A DNA stretch of 64,000 nucleotides from Torymus aiolomorphi (taxonomy: Eukaryota; Arthropoda; Insecta; Hymenoptera; Torymidae): contig CM070874.1 of the NCBI GenBank assembly GCA_036365515.1, forward strand, positions 248,090,930 to 248,154,929, given 5' to 3'. The position numbers were made by a program, and so were the translations under genes. Shown one piece after another: positions 46,716 to 57,864 of this stretch (the first letter of the stretch is position 1; the number at the start of each line of letters is the position of its first letter). A model generated the notes under the pieces. The model worked only from the letters and a program-made list of their open reading frames with translations. It ran no database searches and was not told where the DNA came from.

Positions 46716-47515
46716 TCACCAATATCTTATTAGCATAGATCTCGCAGTTGTAGGTATTTCTGTTGCTGCATTCTTGTTTCTGGCATAAATTATCCTTTCA
46801 TGTTTGTTGAGTCGAGCTGGGCATGTAAGCCCAACTGCACAAGTGACCCTATAATGAGGGAACATGTCCCTGTGTTGGTTACTCGAATCGCATTTACAGT
46901 TTGATGTGAAGACTATTTCATCTATTACTACTATATCCTTGTGTTTTGGTTGTGCATCTAGTGGGTACATTGAATTAGTAAAAGTTTGCTTGCCTCTGAT
47001 TCCTCTATCAAAATAAAGAAGTGCTTTGTTAGATCCTAGGTAGTTAATATCACCATATGTCATACGGATGTTGTTTGTAGTTGTTTTGTTTCCTGGTTCT
47101 GTTGTTACTGGTTTTTGTAGTAATTTAATGCTATTTTCATTGGCTATATTGTCAATCATATCATATATTTCTTCTATTCCATTATGTTCAATTTTGGTGG
47201 GTTTTTTATTTGTTCCTTGATTTTCAGTTGTATCAGTGCTTCTTAAGAAATTGGTATGCTTAATTCCACGTGTTTTAGGATCATGGCAATAAGGACAATT
47301 TTTGTTATATGTTATTGTTTGCGGATTACTGTTCGAGTTGGGCCACTTAGTAAATTTCCTTATAAAAGAATATACTTTTTTTGGTTGTTTAATTTTTTCT
47401 TCCGTTTCTGTAGTAAATAACTGGATTATGCTGTCTGCGATTATGTTTATATTTTGCAAGTATCTATCATTACTGAATTTTTTTAATTTGGTGAAGTTGT
47501 AATTTTATTGCAGTC
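46716..47515 (-). pseudogene. LINE 4 frame downstream of RT, unknown function
   Basis: An open frame of about 265 codons follows the RT end (stop at 47560) in a different frame and has no ATG at its start. It reads LKKFSNDRYLQNINIIADSI, then YNKNCPYCHDPKTRGIKH, a Thr/Asn-rich linker, YGDINYLGSNKALLYFD, IVFTSNCKCDSSNQHRD and RVTCAVGLTCPARLNKHERI. Cys and His pairs (CPYC..H, CKC, C..C..H) suggest metal binding. I know no standard domain that fits. It may be a C-terminal extension of ORF2 after a frameshift or a separate ORF3. Its openness over 800 bp beside a broken RT argues that it was once coding. Confidence 0.5.
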
Positions 47516-47559
47516 TATTCTAATTTCTTCTGTTGCTGTGTGTTCATATCTTGTTGATC

Positions 47560-49500
47560 TTAGTTTATTTTTATCCATTCTTTTAGTTTAATTTTTCTGT
47601 TGTTTTTGTTTGTTAGTGTTTTGAGATTGTTAGGCATACTGTTATAACAAGTAATGGCCCTTAAATAACTGATCTTGTTACTTATTCTTTTGTTTTGTTT
47701 TGGAACTATGATGCATTTCTTTCTCGTGATGCTATTTGAATTTATAAAGTTTTCTTTTAAATCTTCGTAATGATATAATATAGATTCGTAAGTGAATTGT
47801 TGATCTATATTTAGTGTCTGTTTTTCATTTAAAAAGTTATTTTTGTTTATTATTTTGAGAATTCTGTACTGTAGAGTTTGAAGAGTTCTAGTTATGTTTA
47901 TGTATGCTCCTCCCCATGCAATTATGCCATAAGACATGATACTATGAAAAAGAGAGTATCCTTAGATTTTGTCGCGATAGTATTTTAGTTAATTTATAAA
48001 AAATAAAGATTAAATATTTTGATTTATTGTAAATATTTGTGATGTGGTTTTCCCATCTCATGTTACTATCAATGGTTATTCCTAGGTATTTGGTACTGTC
48101 AACTCTTGTTATTTGTTTTCCTTGTATACAGATATTTAAATTTCCTGGAGTGCTGTTTCGTGTACTTCCAAATTCCATGTAAACTGTTTTACTAATGTTT
48201 AAGGACAGTTTGTTTCGAGCCAACCAGTTAGATACTTTATTGAGGTATACGTTCATTTTTATTTCTATTTCTAGCCATGATTTTCCTTTTACAATTATTG
48301 CAGTGTCATCAGCAAAAGTGAATATTGAAAGTTCTGCTATAGTTTGAAACATGTCATTTATGTAGATAATAAATAATAATGGTTCTAATATTGTTTCTTG
48401 GGGGACTACCATTTGTATTGTATCGAATGTGCTATTTGAATTGTTTGCTTTTACTCTTTGTTTTCTGTTATCTAAGTAGCTTTTTAGTAGTTTGTAAACT
48501 TTACCTCTTATTCTATAGTTGTATAGTTTATTGAGAAGTATCTTATGATCCACTGTGTCAAATGCCTTGGCAAGATCAAGAAAAGTGGCTGCTATAGGTT
48601 CACTTTGATCTATTTGATTGTATATTAAGCTTGTTAGAGCATTTAGTGCATCTTTAGTACTTTTATTTTTTCTGAAGCCGAATTGTTCCTACCAAATATT
48701 TTTGCGATATTGGAGATAAGCGATATTGGTCTATAGTTGTTTGTTAAATGTTTTTCTTTTCATTTGTATATCAGAATGACTTCAGCTATTTTTAGTGCAT
48801 GTGGCCAGACACCATGTTCTATGCATGTGTTGTAGATGTCTATAAGTGGTTTGCTGATGCGTTGTTTTAGTGTTTTTATAACTTGTGCTTCTATTTCATC
48901 TATACTTCCTTTTTAGTTCTTTAAACTTATGATAATGTCATTCATTTGAATTTGGTTAGTTGGGAATAGATACATGGTCTTGGGATTCATGGGTGGCATT
49001 TGTAAATTTTCATTTTGAGTAGTTACTATCTTATCACTCATTTTTCTTCCTATATTACAAAAGTATTGATTCATCTTTTCAGCTATTTGAGTTGAGTCAG
49101 TGATTTTTATATTGTTATTTTTTAGGTAGTTTATGTTATTATTAGTATTGGTTTCTTTTCCAAGTTTTTTATTAATTATCTTCCAAAGATTCTTTTGGTT
49201 ATTTTGGTTCTTTTCTATTTGTTTTTTATCATAGCCATTTTTTGCTTCGTTTATAGTTTGGTTTAATATTTTTACATAATTTTTGTAAGTATCTTTCCAT
49301 ATGTTGTATAATTTTTCTTTCGTTTCACATGATGTAATTATGGCTTTGGTTATCCAGCATTTTCTGGGTGTAGATTTTATTTTTTTATTGTTATTAGTTG
49401 ATTCAGATTCATTTATGCATTTTTTAATTTTGAGTATCAGCTGATCTAGTGCATTGTTTGGATCTGTGGTTATGGAGATATCACCCCAGTTAATGTTATT
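47560..49500 (-). pseudogene. LINE 4 reverse transcriptase, several frameshifts
   Basis: Read downward: RT fingers remnants (49.3-48.75 kb, heavily broken), EQFGFRKNKSTKDALNAL, motif A FLDLAKAFDTVDH (catalytic Asp, about 48560), LKSYLDNRKQRVK, VVPQETILEPLLFIIYINDM (motif B, where the usual GVPQGS.LGP is degenerate), motif C FTFADDTAIIVKG (FADD intact), KTVYMEFG, and after a 1-nt frameshift at 47940 HSIMSYGIIAWGGAY. The AFDTVDH and FADD forms suit the Jockey/CR1 side of non-LTR RTs. It is distinct from LINEs 1-3. Confidence 0.8.
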
Positions 49501-49663
49501 ACTTATAGTTTTTAATTTGTTATAATTTATTGTTTTGTAATTGGTTTTGTTATCATTTTTTTTATCTTCTTTATAGCCATTAATATCGGGTAATGATCAT
49601 TAAAAGGTATTGTTATGGTATAACTTTTGTGCGCAATTTTATCAAGTTTTAAGTAAATATTGT

Positions 49664-50084
<421 letters not shown>

Positions 50085-50098
50085 GGTTATGGGCCCAG
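50085..50098 (+). promoter_or_regulatory. primer binding site, tRNA-iMet anticodon arm
   Basis: GGTTATGGGCCCAG directly follows the LTR. It is complementary to the anticodon stem-loop of eukaryotic initiator tRNA-Met (CUGGGCCCAUAACC), as in Drosophila copia, which uses an internally cleaved tRNA half. An ATG inside it (50089) opens the first putative gag exon. Confidence 0.9.
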
Positions 50099-51517
50099 GA
50101 GGAGCGAGGGACGAGGAGGACTCGCACGAGCAAGCCGCGGCGACCGGGACAGCGGCGAGGAGCGTGACGGAGAGCGACGGTAAAGCGACTGAAGGAATTC
50201 AGAAAGGTAAGAAACAAAATCGATTTTGGTAATAGCGGCGTGTATATATAAAGCGAAAAGTGCGCGACCGAAAACGTTCTTATATACCGGGCGAAATTCA
50301 GGAAAGTGCGACAGAGGCGAGTGCGCGTATTGGTAATCAAAGAACTTGTGATAAGTGAATTGCATGAGGGGTGTTATGTAAATCGAAATAAGAAGTGAGT
50401 GAGTTTGAAGTATCTCGAGTTCTCCGAAGGCGAGGGGGGCGGACGCGTCCCGGTGTCGCGGCGCGTGTAGGCCGGCGCAACTGGTTTCAGCGTGCACAAG
50501 GCAGCCAACATGGCGGCGCCAAAGAGAGGGAGAGCGGTGCCGGTCAGTCTCCCGCATCAAGGCGCGTAAGGGGAAGGAGAGACGAAGCTCACGCTTTGCT
50601 ATCGCGTAAGGGAAAACAGACCGAGGCGCGACTAATATAGCGACAGATAGCGACGGAAAGGAATTGCGAACGGGGAGAGGAGAGAGGCGAGTGTTTAGAC
50701 GGAACGTGAGCCTGCTGCTCTCGCGGAGCGCGCGCGGCGACAAAGCTGTTCGGAGAATTTGAGCATGCAATAAACCGAAAGACAAACTGGAAGTTTCTTT
50801 AACCTAATATAGTGACAGAATCGAATAGCGAACGAACGTAAACTGAATAAAATATGCATATGGGATTGGTAATCTTTTTTTAATCTACGTAGATGAGAGT
50901 AATCTCGAAATGTTCCTGCTCACGCAAGAAGTAATATTTGGATTCCCGGAGTTGTACCCGGACAAGAATGGAACGGTTACGGTGTTGGACAACAAAATCC
51001 TTTTCTTGTCTGAAACCGGACAGACACATGAATTAGGTATGTGAAATTGATGCTTGAGTCGAGATCTACAAATTGGCAAATAAAATTGGTTAAAAAATCT
51101 TGTGTGAACTCGTAGTGCTTATGTTCAGCACAGTTTGGTCATTCACAGATTTTATTACAAAATTGAACCTTTTTAGAAACGGTCACCTTTCATTAGAAAT
51201 TTTATAAACTCGTAGTGCTTGTATTCGGCACAGTTTGTTTATTAAGAATTTCTATTCTAGCAATGACGTTTGTCACGGCGGATGAAGAACGGATTCTACG
51301 GGAAGCAGTGAACGTAGCGGAGGCCGAAGGACAGAACGTATTAATGCCGTTTTGTAGAAGGAGACTGACTTCTCAGAATAATGAGACAGCGACTGATAGA
51401 ATCGACGGAGAAAACGGAAATGCGACTGAAGCGAACGGGGCGAGTTCGATACCGAAGGCGACAGCAGGCGATGATATACAAGCAGAGGAGAAAATAATAG
51501 CGAGCGACGGTGTATAA
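50089..51517 (+). CDS. Copia gag N-terminal part, probably spliced from three exons
   Basis: Exon 1 is 50089-50206, starting at the ATG in the primer site, rich in Gly, Ala, Glu ([20 protein letters not shown]). Exon 2 is 50893-51036, containing [17 protein letters not shown] and [13 protein letters not shown]. Exon 3 is 51261-51517, containing [20 protein letters not shown] and an Asn/Thr/Ala-rich part. Donors AAAG/GTAAGA and TTAG/GTATGT and acceptors TCTACGTAG and TTCTATTCTAG fit consensus. Both introns are phase 1, and the joined frame stays open. Intron 2 holds a duplicated stretch of about 35 bp (CTCGTAGTGCTTRTRTTCRG) near 51110 and 51210. The frame stops at 51517 and gag resumes in another frame at 51510, so a frameshift or another junction is missing. 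Splicing is inferred, not observed. Confidence 0.5.
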
Positions 51518-53381
51518 GCGAGTGATGGGAGAGAACAGCGACGGACACATGAGATCGGAGCGACAGGAGAAAAAGCAGAGCGAAATTCTGAGAGGTAAAC
51601 CGAGTATCAAAGATGTACAAACATTAAAACATACTATATACATAAATAAAAATGTGACGTCAGTATTTAACAAAGAAAGTCTAGCTCGCAAAAATTCTAA
51701 CGAAAATGTTACTGCAGTAATACAAGATCAACTCCAGAGTATCTCAACTTACATGGTCGAGTTGAGCAACAAGATGAACATTCTGGTCAACGATGACGAA
51801 GCGAGAGAACAGCGACTGTGCCAAATGGAACAACGTTTATTAACGACCGAAACTAAGGTTAGAAAACCATCTGATAAAACGACAGACAAAGATGATGGAT
51901 TTGACAGAGCGGATTTTCTTAATTCTACAGCTATAGTTCCCGAACCGAATAAAATTAATTTAAATGACATCTCTAACATCGTAAAACATGAAATAAAGAA
52001 GTTAAATTTGAACGCGACTAAAAGCGACAGTACTTCGACCGATGTATCGCGCGAATTAAGAAATACGATTCGAGCTGAATTTAATACAAAGGATCCAAAT
52101 ATGCGACAGACATATAAATTGACTGAGAAAACCAAATATGAGCATTTCATGGACTTTTTAAAATCAGAATTGAGAACTTTGGATCTTTTGTATGTAATTG
52201 ACTCTGAATCGGAATCCGAAGCGACGGTAGATCTTGATATAGAAATTAAAAATAAACATAAATTCAGAGTTCGAGACATAATCATTAATCAATTAGACGA
52301 GAGATATCATGCTAGAATTGTAGAGATTCAGGAGCCTAAAAAATTACTCGAACGAATTAAAGAGATTAAAGTAAATGAAACAAACGTTACGTCTATGACG
52401 TTGCGTAGACAGCTTTATGGTTTAAAATATAATCCATCAAAGGAAAAAGCGAGCGTATTCATAGATAGATTTGAGGAAATAATTAGGTCGTATAACAATT
52501 TATCTGATGTCCTTGTTTTATCGGAAATAGAGAAAAAGGACGCCTTTTATGTTGCCGTTGTGGGCTCGGTGCCACAAATCTTAAATATAGATTTTATAAA
52601 TAAAAACATTACAGGCAGACAATTAACATATGATAATCTAAAATTATATATTATGCAGGTAGAGAGCATTAAACTCCAAACAGCGACGGCATCAGCGTCA
52701 GAAACTAAATCTGCAAACTTAAGCACCATGGAGAAAGTAAGGTGTTATGAATGTGACGGCTTTGGACACATGTCAAAGAATTGTCCAAGACAGGGCACAG
52801 GACTAAGGCAATGTTTCGAGTGTAAGCAGTTCTGTGATCACATCGCCGCCAACTGCCCCCAGCGACAGCAGCGACTGAAGGATCAGCGACAGGAATATTC
52901 AAGGTATGCAAATACACGATATAGACCGTATAATCGCGGCGGAAGAGTAGGTCGGGTTCAGTCTCGGGGATTTAAGCGGAAAAGCGAACGAACTGAAGAA
53001 CAAAGTGGATCTAAAAGACCTAGGCAAGAAGGAAGAGGTACGAAGAGAGGCCGTCAAACTTGGAGAGGCAGAGGAAGAGGTGGCGAGAAAACCGAGAAAG
53101 ATAAGAAAACAGCGACTGATCAAGATGGAAGTAAGTATTCGACCGTAAAACAAGATGTAAAAACATTATTCGTAACTGATAGAATTGCGGAACATCAGTT
53201 TGAAAAGGAAAATGCCTTATTATCTCGATTCCTAATAGACACCGGAGCGACAGAACATTTGACTAATTCAAAATTGATATTCAAAAATTACAAAGAACAA
53301 AAGGACGAGATAATATGTGCAAATAAGAATGAAATTGCGAACTTAAAATCGGAGGGAGTAGTACAGTCGAAGTATTCATGA
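51510..53381 (+). CDS. Copia gag and protease start, 623 codons open
   Basis: The long open frame covers the gag body and the protease start. Residues about 200-370 are capsid (FMDFLKSELRTLDLLYV; MTLRRQLYGLKYNPSKEKAS; SVFIDRFEEIIRSYNNL). Residues about 412-445 hold two zinc knuckles, CYECDGFGHMSKNC (perfect C-x2-C-x4-H-x4-C) and CFECKQFCDHIAANC (one residue longer). An Arg/Gly-rich basic stretch follows (RGRQTWRGRGRGGEK). Then comes the aspartic protease start FLIDTGATEHLTNS (DTG). The rest of the protease (LDNVIYAENLSENLLSLRKF) continues after a frame change at 53380. The start is not an ATG: the frame simply opens at 51510, overlapping the preceding exon. Confidence 0.9.
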   Translation: MYKRVMGENSDGHMRSERQEKKQSEILRGKPSIKDVQTLKHTIYINKNVTSVFNKESLARKNSNENVTAVIQDQLQSISTYMVELSNKMNILVNDDEAREQRLCQMEQRLLTTETKVRKPSDKTTDKDDGFDRADFLNSTAIVPEPNKINLNDISNIVKHEIKKLNLNATKSDSTSTDVSRELRNTIRAEFNTKDPNMRQTYKLTEKTKYEHFMDFLKSELRTLDLLYVIDSESESEATVDLDIEIKNKHKFRVRDIIINQLDERYHARIVEIQEPKKLLERIKEIKVNETNVTSMTLRRQLYGLKYNPSKEKASVFIDRFEEIIRSYNNLSDVLVLSEIEKKDAFYVAVVGSVPQILNIDFINKNITGRQLTYDNLKLYIMQVESIKLQTATASASETKSANLSTMEKVRCYECDGFGHMSKNCPRQGTGLRQCFECKQFCDHIAANCPQRQQRLKDQRQEYSRYANTRYRPYNRGGRVGRVQSRGFKRKSERTEEQSGSKRPRQEGRGTKRGRQTWRGRGRGGEKTEKDKKTATDQDGSKYSTVKQDVKTLFVTDRIAEHQFEKENALLSRFLIDTGATEHLTNSKLIFKNYKEQKDEIICANKNEIANLKSEGVVQSKYS

Positions 53382-53654
53382 ATAACAACAAGCGGTTAAA
53401 ACTTGATAACGTTATTTACGCCGAGAACCTGTCAGAGAACCTGTTGTCACTGCGAAAATTCACCGACTTCGGATTAAGCGTTATACCTTGATAATAAACA
53501 AATTGACATATATGACCCTATCTCAAAAGAATGCTTTCTGTCAGGTATTTATGGGAAACCCTATTGGCTAATTGAATTCGAAATCGACAGAGAAAATATT
53601 GACTGTAATTCAAATGAAAATAAAATAATAGCTTTTGTAACTACGAGAAACAAG

Positions 53655-54729
53655 TTGAAACAAAATGAAAATAAAGCGACTGAAACAGTGGAAGCGAGCG
53701 AAAATGAAATTATGAGTGAAAACGGAGATGAAGAATCATGTGACAAATCATGTTACGATTTCATAAGTACTATAAGAGACCGAAATCTAAATGATGTAAA
53801 TGAAACGACGGAAAGAAATACATCTACGTGCGATGTAAAATTAATAGAAAAACGAAACGATTTACAAGTCAATAGCCAGGCGATGCTTTGGCATGTTCGC
53901 ATGGGACATGCTTCGATAAGATACCTTAAGGAATCACAAAAGAGACTGCCAGAAATTAAAGTTCTAAAGAAAACAGTTTTTGATGATTCAATTAAAAACT
54001 GCGAAATATGCATGATATCCAAGATAAAAACACTACCGTTTAAAACCGTGCGACAGAGAGCGACCGAACCTTTACAAATCATACACGCGGACGTTATGGG
54101 TATAATAAATCCGGCTACATACCCCAAGAAATATAAATACATTTCTGTATTTATAGATGATTTTTCCCGTTTAGCTATGGCCTATCCGATGAAAACAAAA
54201 GATGAGACAGGGCATTGTTTTGAATCGTTTGTAAGGAGTACTCGAAATTTACTAGGGAGCGATGCGAAGGTTTGTTATCTGCGAAGCGACCAAGGGACAG
54301 AATTTACAGGTGGTTATACGACAAGGGTATTAAAGAAATTGGGTGCTGAATTGCAATTGGCATGTCCTGACACATAACAACACAATGGCGTCTCGGAGAG
54401 ATTTAATCCAGAGAAAAGTGCGAGCGTTAATGTATGAATCTGGACTTCCAGAAAATATGTGGGATCTAGCCTTGGGAGCAGCCGTATATGCTTATAACAG
54501 GACGCCACATGCATCAAATAACATGAAGTCGCCTATATATATTTTCAAGCCAAACCACAAAGTAGACATAACTCAACTCAAACGTTTTGGTTGCCTTGCA
54601 TACATGAAAGTGCAAAGAAAAGTAGGTCCGAAATTCAGATTTATTGGACGAAGAGGTATATTGGTAGGATATAAAGAGACGGGCTATCTACTACTGAAAC
54701 CAGAAGAAGGAAAAATTTATGTGTCGTGA
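53655..54729 (+). pseudogene. Copia integrase, one stop and one frameshift
   Basis: The pre-integrase HHCC finger is AMLWHVRMGHASIRYL...CEICMISK. The catalytic core follows: IHADVMGI with the first Asp, YISVFIDDFSRLAMAYPMK, and LRSDQGTEFTGG with the second Asp. A TAA at about 54375 falls in the usual TPQQNG motif (here T, stop, QHNGVSERF, so the catalytic Glu is still readable). The C-terminal part runs in another frame (54390-54729): KVRALMYESGLPENMWDLAL, RFGCLAYMKV, GRRGILVGY. Family role: joins the cDNA to host DNA. Confidence 0.85.
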
Positions 54730-56032
54730 CGTGTATTTTAACGAAAAACTTGTTTTTGGAAACAAATATAAAAAGACAGAGATAAGCGACTGCGAGACAG
54801 TAAACTCGGAAATAAATACAAACACTTGGTTCGTTGAATTCGAAGATGAAACCCCGATAATCGAAACGGAGGGAGAAACCAAAAGAGGTCGTGGTCGACC
54901 GAGAAAGATAAAAGAATCTCCAGAAGAGGAAGCGACTGAGAAAACAATATACTCACTGTTGACAACAGTAAATGGAGACCCTAAAAATTACTACGAAGCA
55001 ATGAAAACGACTGATAAACTCGAATGGACTGAAGCTATCAAAACCGAGATTGAATCAATGTACAGAAATCAAGTTTAGAAGTTAATCGACAGAAACGAAG
55101 TACCTAGCGACGGCAAACGATCAAACATCATTGATTCCAGATGGGTACTGAAGAAAAAGACTGATTCTGAGGGAAATCTCAAATATAAAGCTCGTCTAGT
55201 TACTCGTGGATTTAAGGACAAAAACGAATATGATTTACAGGAGATATATGCACCTGTTTCTCGTTTACCTCTGATTCGGACATTATTTGCGCTAGCAAAT
55301 AAATATGATTTAGAACTCTGTCAAATGGACGTTAAAACAGCTTTTTTAAATGGTAAATTAAATGTTCCAGTTTACATGGAAATTCCTGATGGAATCGAAT
55401 GTGTGACAGAATTGAAGCGACAGAAAATATGCAAATTGGAAAAGGCCTTGTATGGCCTCAAAGTAAGTCCGAAGTGCTGGAACGATAAATTCACGGAAGA
55501 AGTGAGAAAATTTGGACTAGTACCAGATAGTAACGAATCCTGTCTATTCACTTGTCGTGAAGGAAATAAATTTTTGATTTTGGTATTGTATGTGGATGAT
55601 ATTCTGCTGACAAGTAACAGCAAAGGAAAAATGAACGAAATCAAACAAAAACTCAGCGGAAAGTTCGAAATGACTGACATAGGTGAACCTAAATCATTCC
55701 TTAGTTTAGAAATAAGTAGAGGCAGAGAAAAAGGAAAATTAAAGATCAGCCAAGAGAAGTATATTCAGAAAATATTATCTAAGTTTGGCTTTGAAAAAGA
55801 GTATCCTCAGCGAACGCCAATGGTGACAAATCAAGTCACAAATCGAGAGCGAAGAGAAAGAGAAGAAATCGAAAAAGTTGATAGACTGGTAGCGACTGAA
55901 AATTATGAAAATATACCCTATCGCGAGGCTATAGGTACACTCCTATACTTGACAAATACTTGCAGACCGGATATTGCATATGCAGTTAATGTACTAAGTA
56001 GACACCAGATAAACCCCACAGAAAGCGACTGA
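54719..56032 (+). pseudogene. Copia reverse transcriptase, one in-frame stop
   Basis: It starts with the integrase-RT linker (acidic, then KRGRGRPRKIKESP, an AT-hook-like GRGRP). RT then reads DSRWVLKKKTDSEGNLKYKA, TRGFKDKNEYDLQEIYAPVS, motif A QMDVKTAFLNGKL (Asp), YGLKVSPKCWNDKF and motif C LYVDDILLTS (YVDD intact). The TAG at 55076-55078 replaces the conserved Trp after NQV; the frame continues in register to 56030, where TGA replaces another conserved Trp (PTESD, stop, KGVKRV). Otherwise the 620 codons are clean. Confidence 0.9.
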
Positions 56033-56038
56033 AAAGGC

Positions 56039-56569
56039 GTGAAGCGAGTGTTCAGATATCTCAAGGGTACGCAAACAATAGGCTTAACATACTTAGGAAA
56101 AAGTGACATATTCGAAGGTTATTCTGACGCAAGTTTTGGCGACTGTAAAGGTTCACTGACAACTAGTGGCTATGTGATTAAACTCTTTGGAGATGCGATC
56201 GCGTGGAAGACACGAAAGCAACGGTATGTTGCTCTATCCACCTGTCAAGCCGAGTATGTATCAATGAGCGACTGCAGTCAAGAGTTAATCTCCCTACATA
56301 CATCATTGAAAAATATGCTTTCCAGAGAGTTTATGCCAATCACATTGTGGTGCGACAATCTTTCGGCTAACACAAATGTGAAGACAAGTGGGGGTAATAG
56401 GCTGCGACATATGACAGACATAAAAGAACATTACGTGAGAGAGTGCGTTGAGCGACAGTTTATATGCGTAAAATGGATTGCGTTTAAAGAACAAATAGCG
56501 GATGTATTAACTAAACCCTTGTCGTTCGCAGAGCATGATAAGTTAATTCGACAGATTTTAAACATATAA
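56039..56569 (+). pseudogene. Copia RNase H
   Basis: In register with RT after the TGA. FRYLKGTQTIGLTY, GYSDASFGDCKGSLTTSGY (catalytic Asp), WKTRKQRYVALSTCQAEYVS (catalytic Glu), ITLWCDNLSANTN (Asp), HYVRECVERQ and EQIADVLTKPL make a complete Ty1/Copia RNase H. It degrades the RNA strand during reverse transcription. It ends about 145 bp before the 3' LTR. Confidence 0.93.
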
Positions 56570-56701
56570 TTATCTTATTACTTACATTCAAATTTACGTT
56601 ACAGATACACAATGAAAAGGGAAAAAAGGGACGGTGATGGTGATGATAAAGATGAAGGACCGACTAAACGAGCAATAAGATTAGCCACACGATTGAATGT
56701 G

Positions 56702-56713
56702 CCCGGGAGGGAG
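56702..56713 (+). promoter_or_regulatory. Copia polypurine tract
   Basis: CCCGGGAGGGAG directly precedes the TGTTGAG start of the 3' LTR. Confidence 0.75.
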
Positions 56714-57063
56714 TGTTGAGAATTCGGGCACACCTAATGTGTGCTTCGGCATCACCATCGCTCCTCACCCTCTATTGGTCTTTCTCGAGCGCCGCCGCTG
56801 CGTGCGAGCGCCGCGCCGATCGCCCCTCCTGCGCCCTTTTAGTATGTCGTCGATCATCGAGCGCAGTACACGCGAGAAGAAGACAGTGATCCTTAATTTT
56901 TGTATTAACGAAGTATTTGCAAGCGACGGTTTATTATAATATAATTCTAAAGTTCTGTAGTGATAATAAAGTTACTTTTATTCGTATATATATATATACT
57001 GAGTGCGCGTGTGTAATCCTGATTCCTGCTGCTCTTCCCTTCCAACAAGCCACCATTCTATCA
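56714..57063 (+). repeat. Copia 3' LTR
   Basis: Same ends as the 5' LTR. It retains the GC-rich block (GAGCGCCGCCGCTGCGTGCG) missing from the 5' copy and has only a short (TA)n. Confidence 0.95.
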
Positions 57064-57068
57064 ATTGT

Positions 57069-57740
57069 CTATGCAAGTTCCTTTACCAATGTCACTGTTT
57101 GCTGGTCTAGTTATTTGATTGAATCCTGGATGATATCCATTTTCTAATAGGATCTGTAAAAACTCTTGGGATCTATTATTTCATTACTGTTTATGTCTAT
57201 GTTAAAGTCACCGATTATTAAGTTATTTTTAAATGTTTTGTTCATTATCAACAGTTCTTTGAAATATATTATAAATTCTGTTTTCTTTAAGCTATGACAT
57301 CTGTATAATGCTGATATTAGTATTTGTTTGTTATTGTCCATTATTATTGTTGAATTTATTATTTTAAGTTTGTTTATTTCAGTTACCTCAGTTGTTTCAA
57401 TTAATTTATTGTCTATGTACATAACGACCCCATCATTCTGATTTATTCTGCTATTATTGTAAAATATTTTGTATCCATTTATATTGAAGTATTCATGATG
57501 ATCCTTATTCCAAGTTTCAGTGCAAATTATAATACATGGTATTACTGTAAGGCTCTTTAAGAATATTAGTAATTTATTATAGTTGTGGTTCATGCTTCTT
57601 ATATATATGCATACAATGAGTTCTTTTTCAATATTCAGAAGTTTGTTAAGTTTACTTACTGTATCAACTATTATTTCATTGTTTATAATTTTCTCTGTTT
57701 CATCCATTTCTGCTTCTTGTATTTGTGAATGTTTGTCCAA
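57069..57740 (-). pseudogene. LINE 4 AP-endonuclease
   Basis: The minus-strand frame has VIPCIIICTETWNKDHHEYF (catalytic Glu), YKIFYNNSRINQNDGVVMYI, ILISALYRCHSLKKTEFIIY and LIIGDFNIDI (GDFN intact). It then runs into the Copia insertion at 57068. The remainder resumes at 49658 with KLDKIAHKSYTITIPFNDHY, where the usual SDH reads NDH. The frame upstream (57740-57650) is the ORF2 start. Apart from the insertion this domain is little damaged. Confidence 0.82.
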
Positions 57741-57864
57741 TTAGTGGTAGATCTCTGAAAGTTGATTGTTTAATTCTATTTATCATCGGTGTTGAAGTTG
57801 TCTCATTAGTTGGTACTGTAGGTTCCTCTTCATTTACTTTATCTGTATGTTTTTGTTTTCTACT

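Noticed and set aside
50087..50785. A 232-codon minus-strand frame opposite the Copia leader
   Set aside because: It is the antisense of GC-rich leader and gag exon sequence, is Arg/Ser/Leu-rich without domains, and runs opposite to the element.
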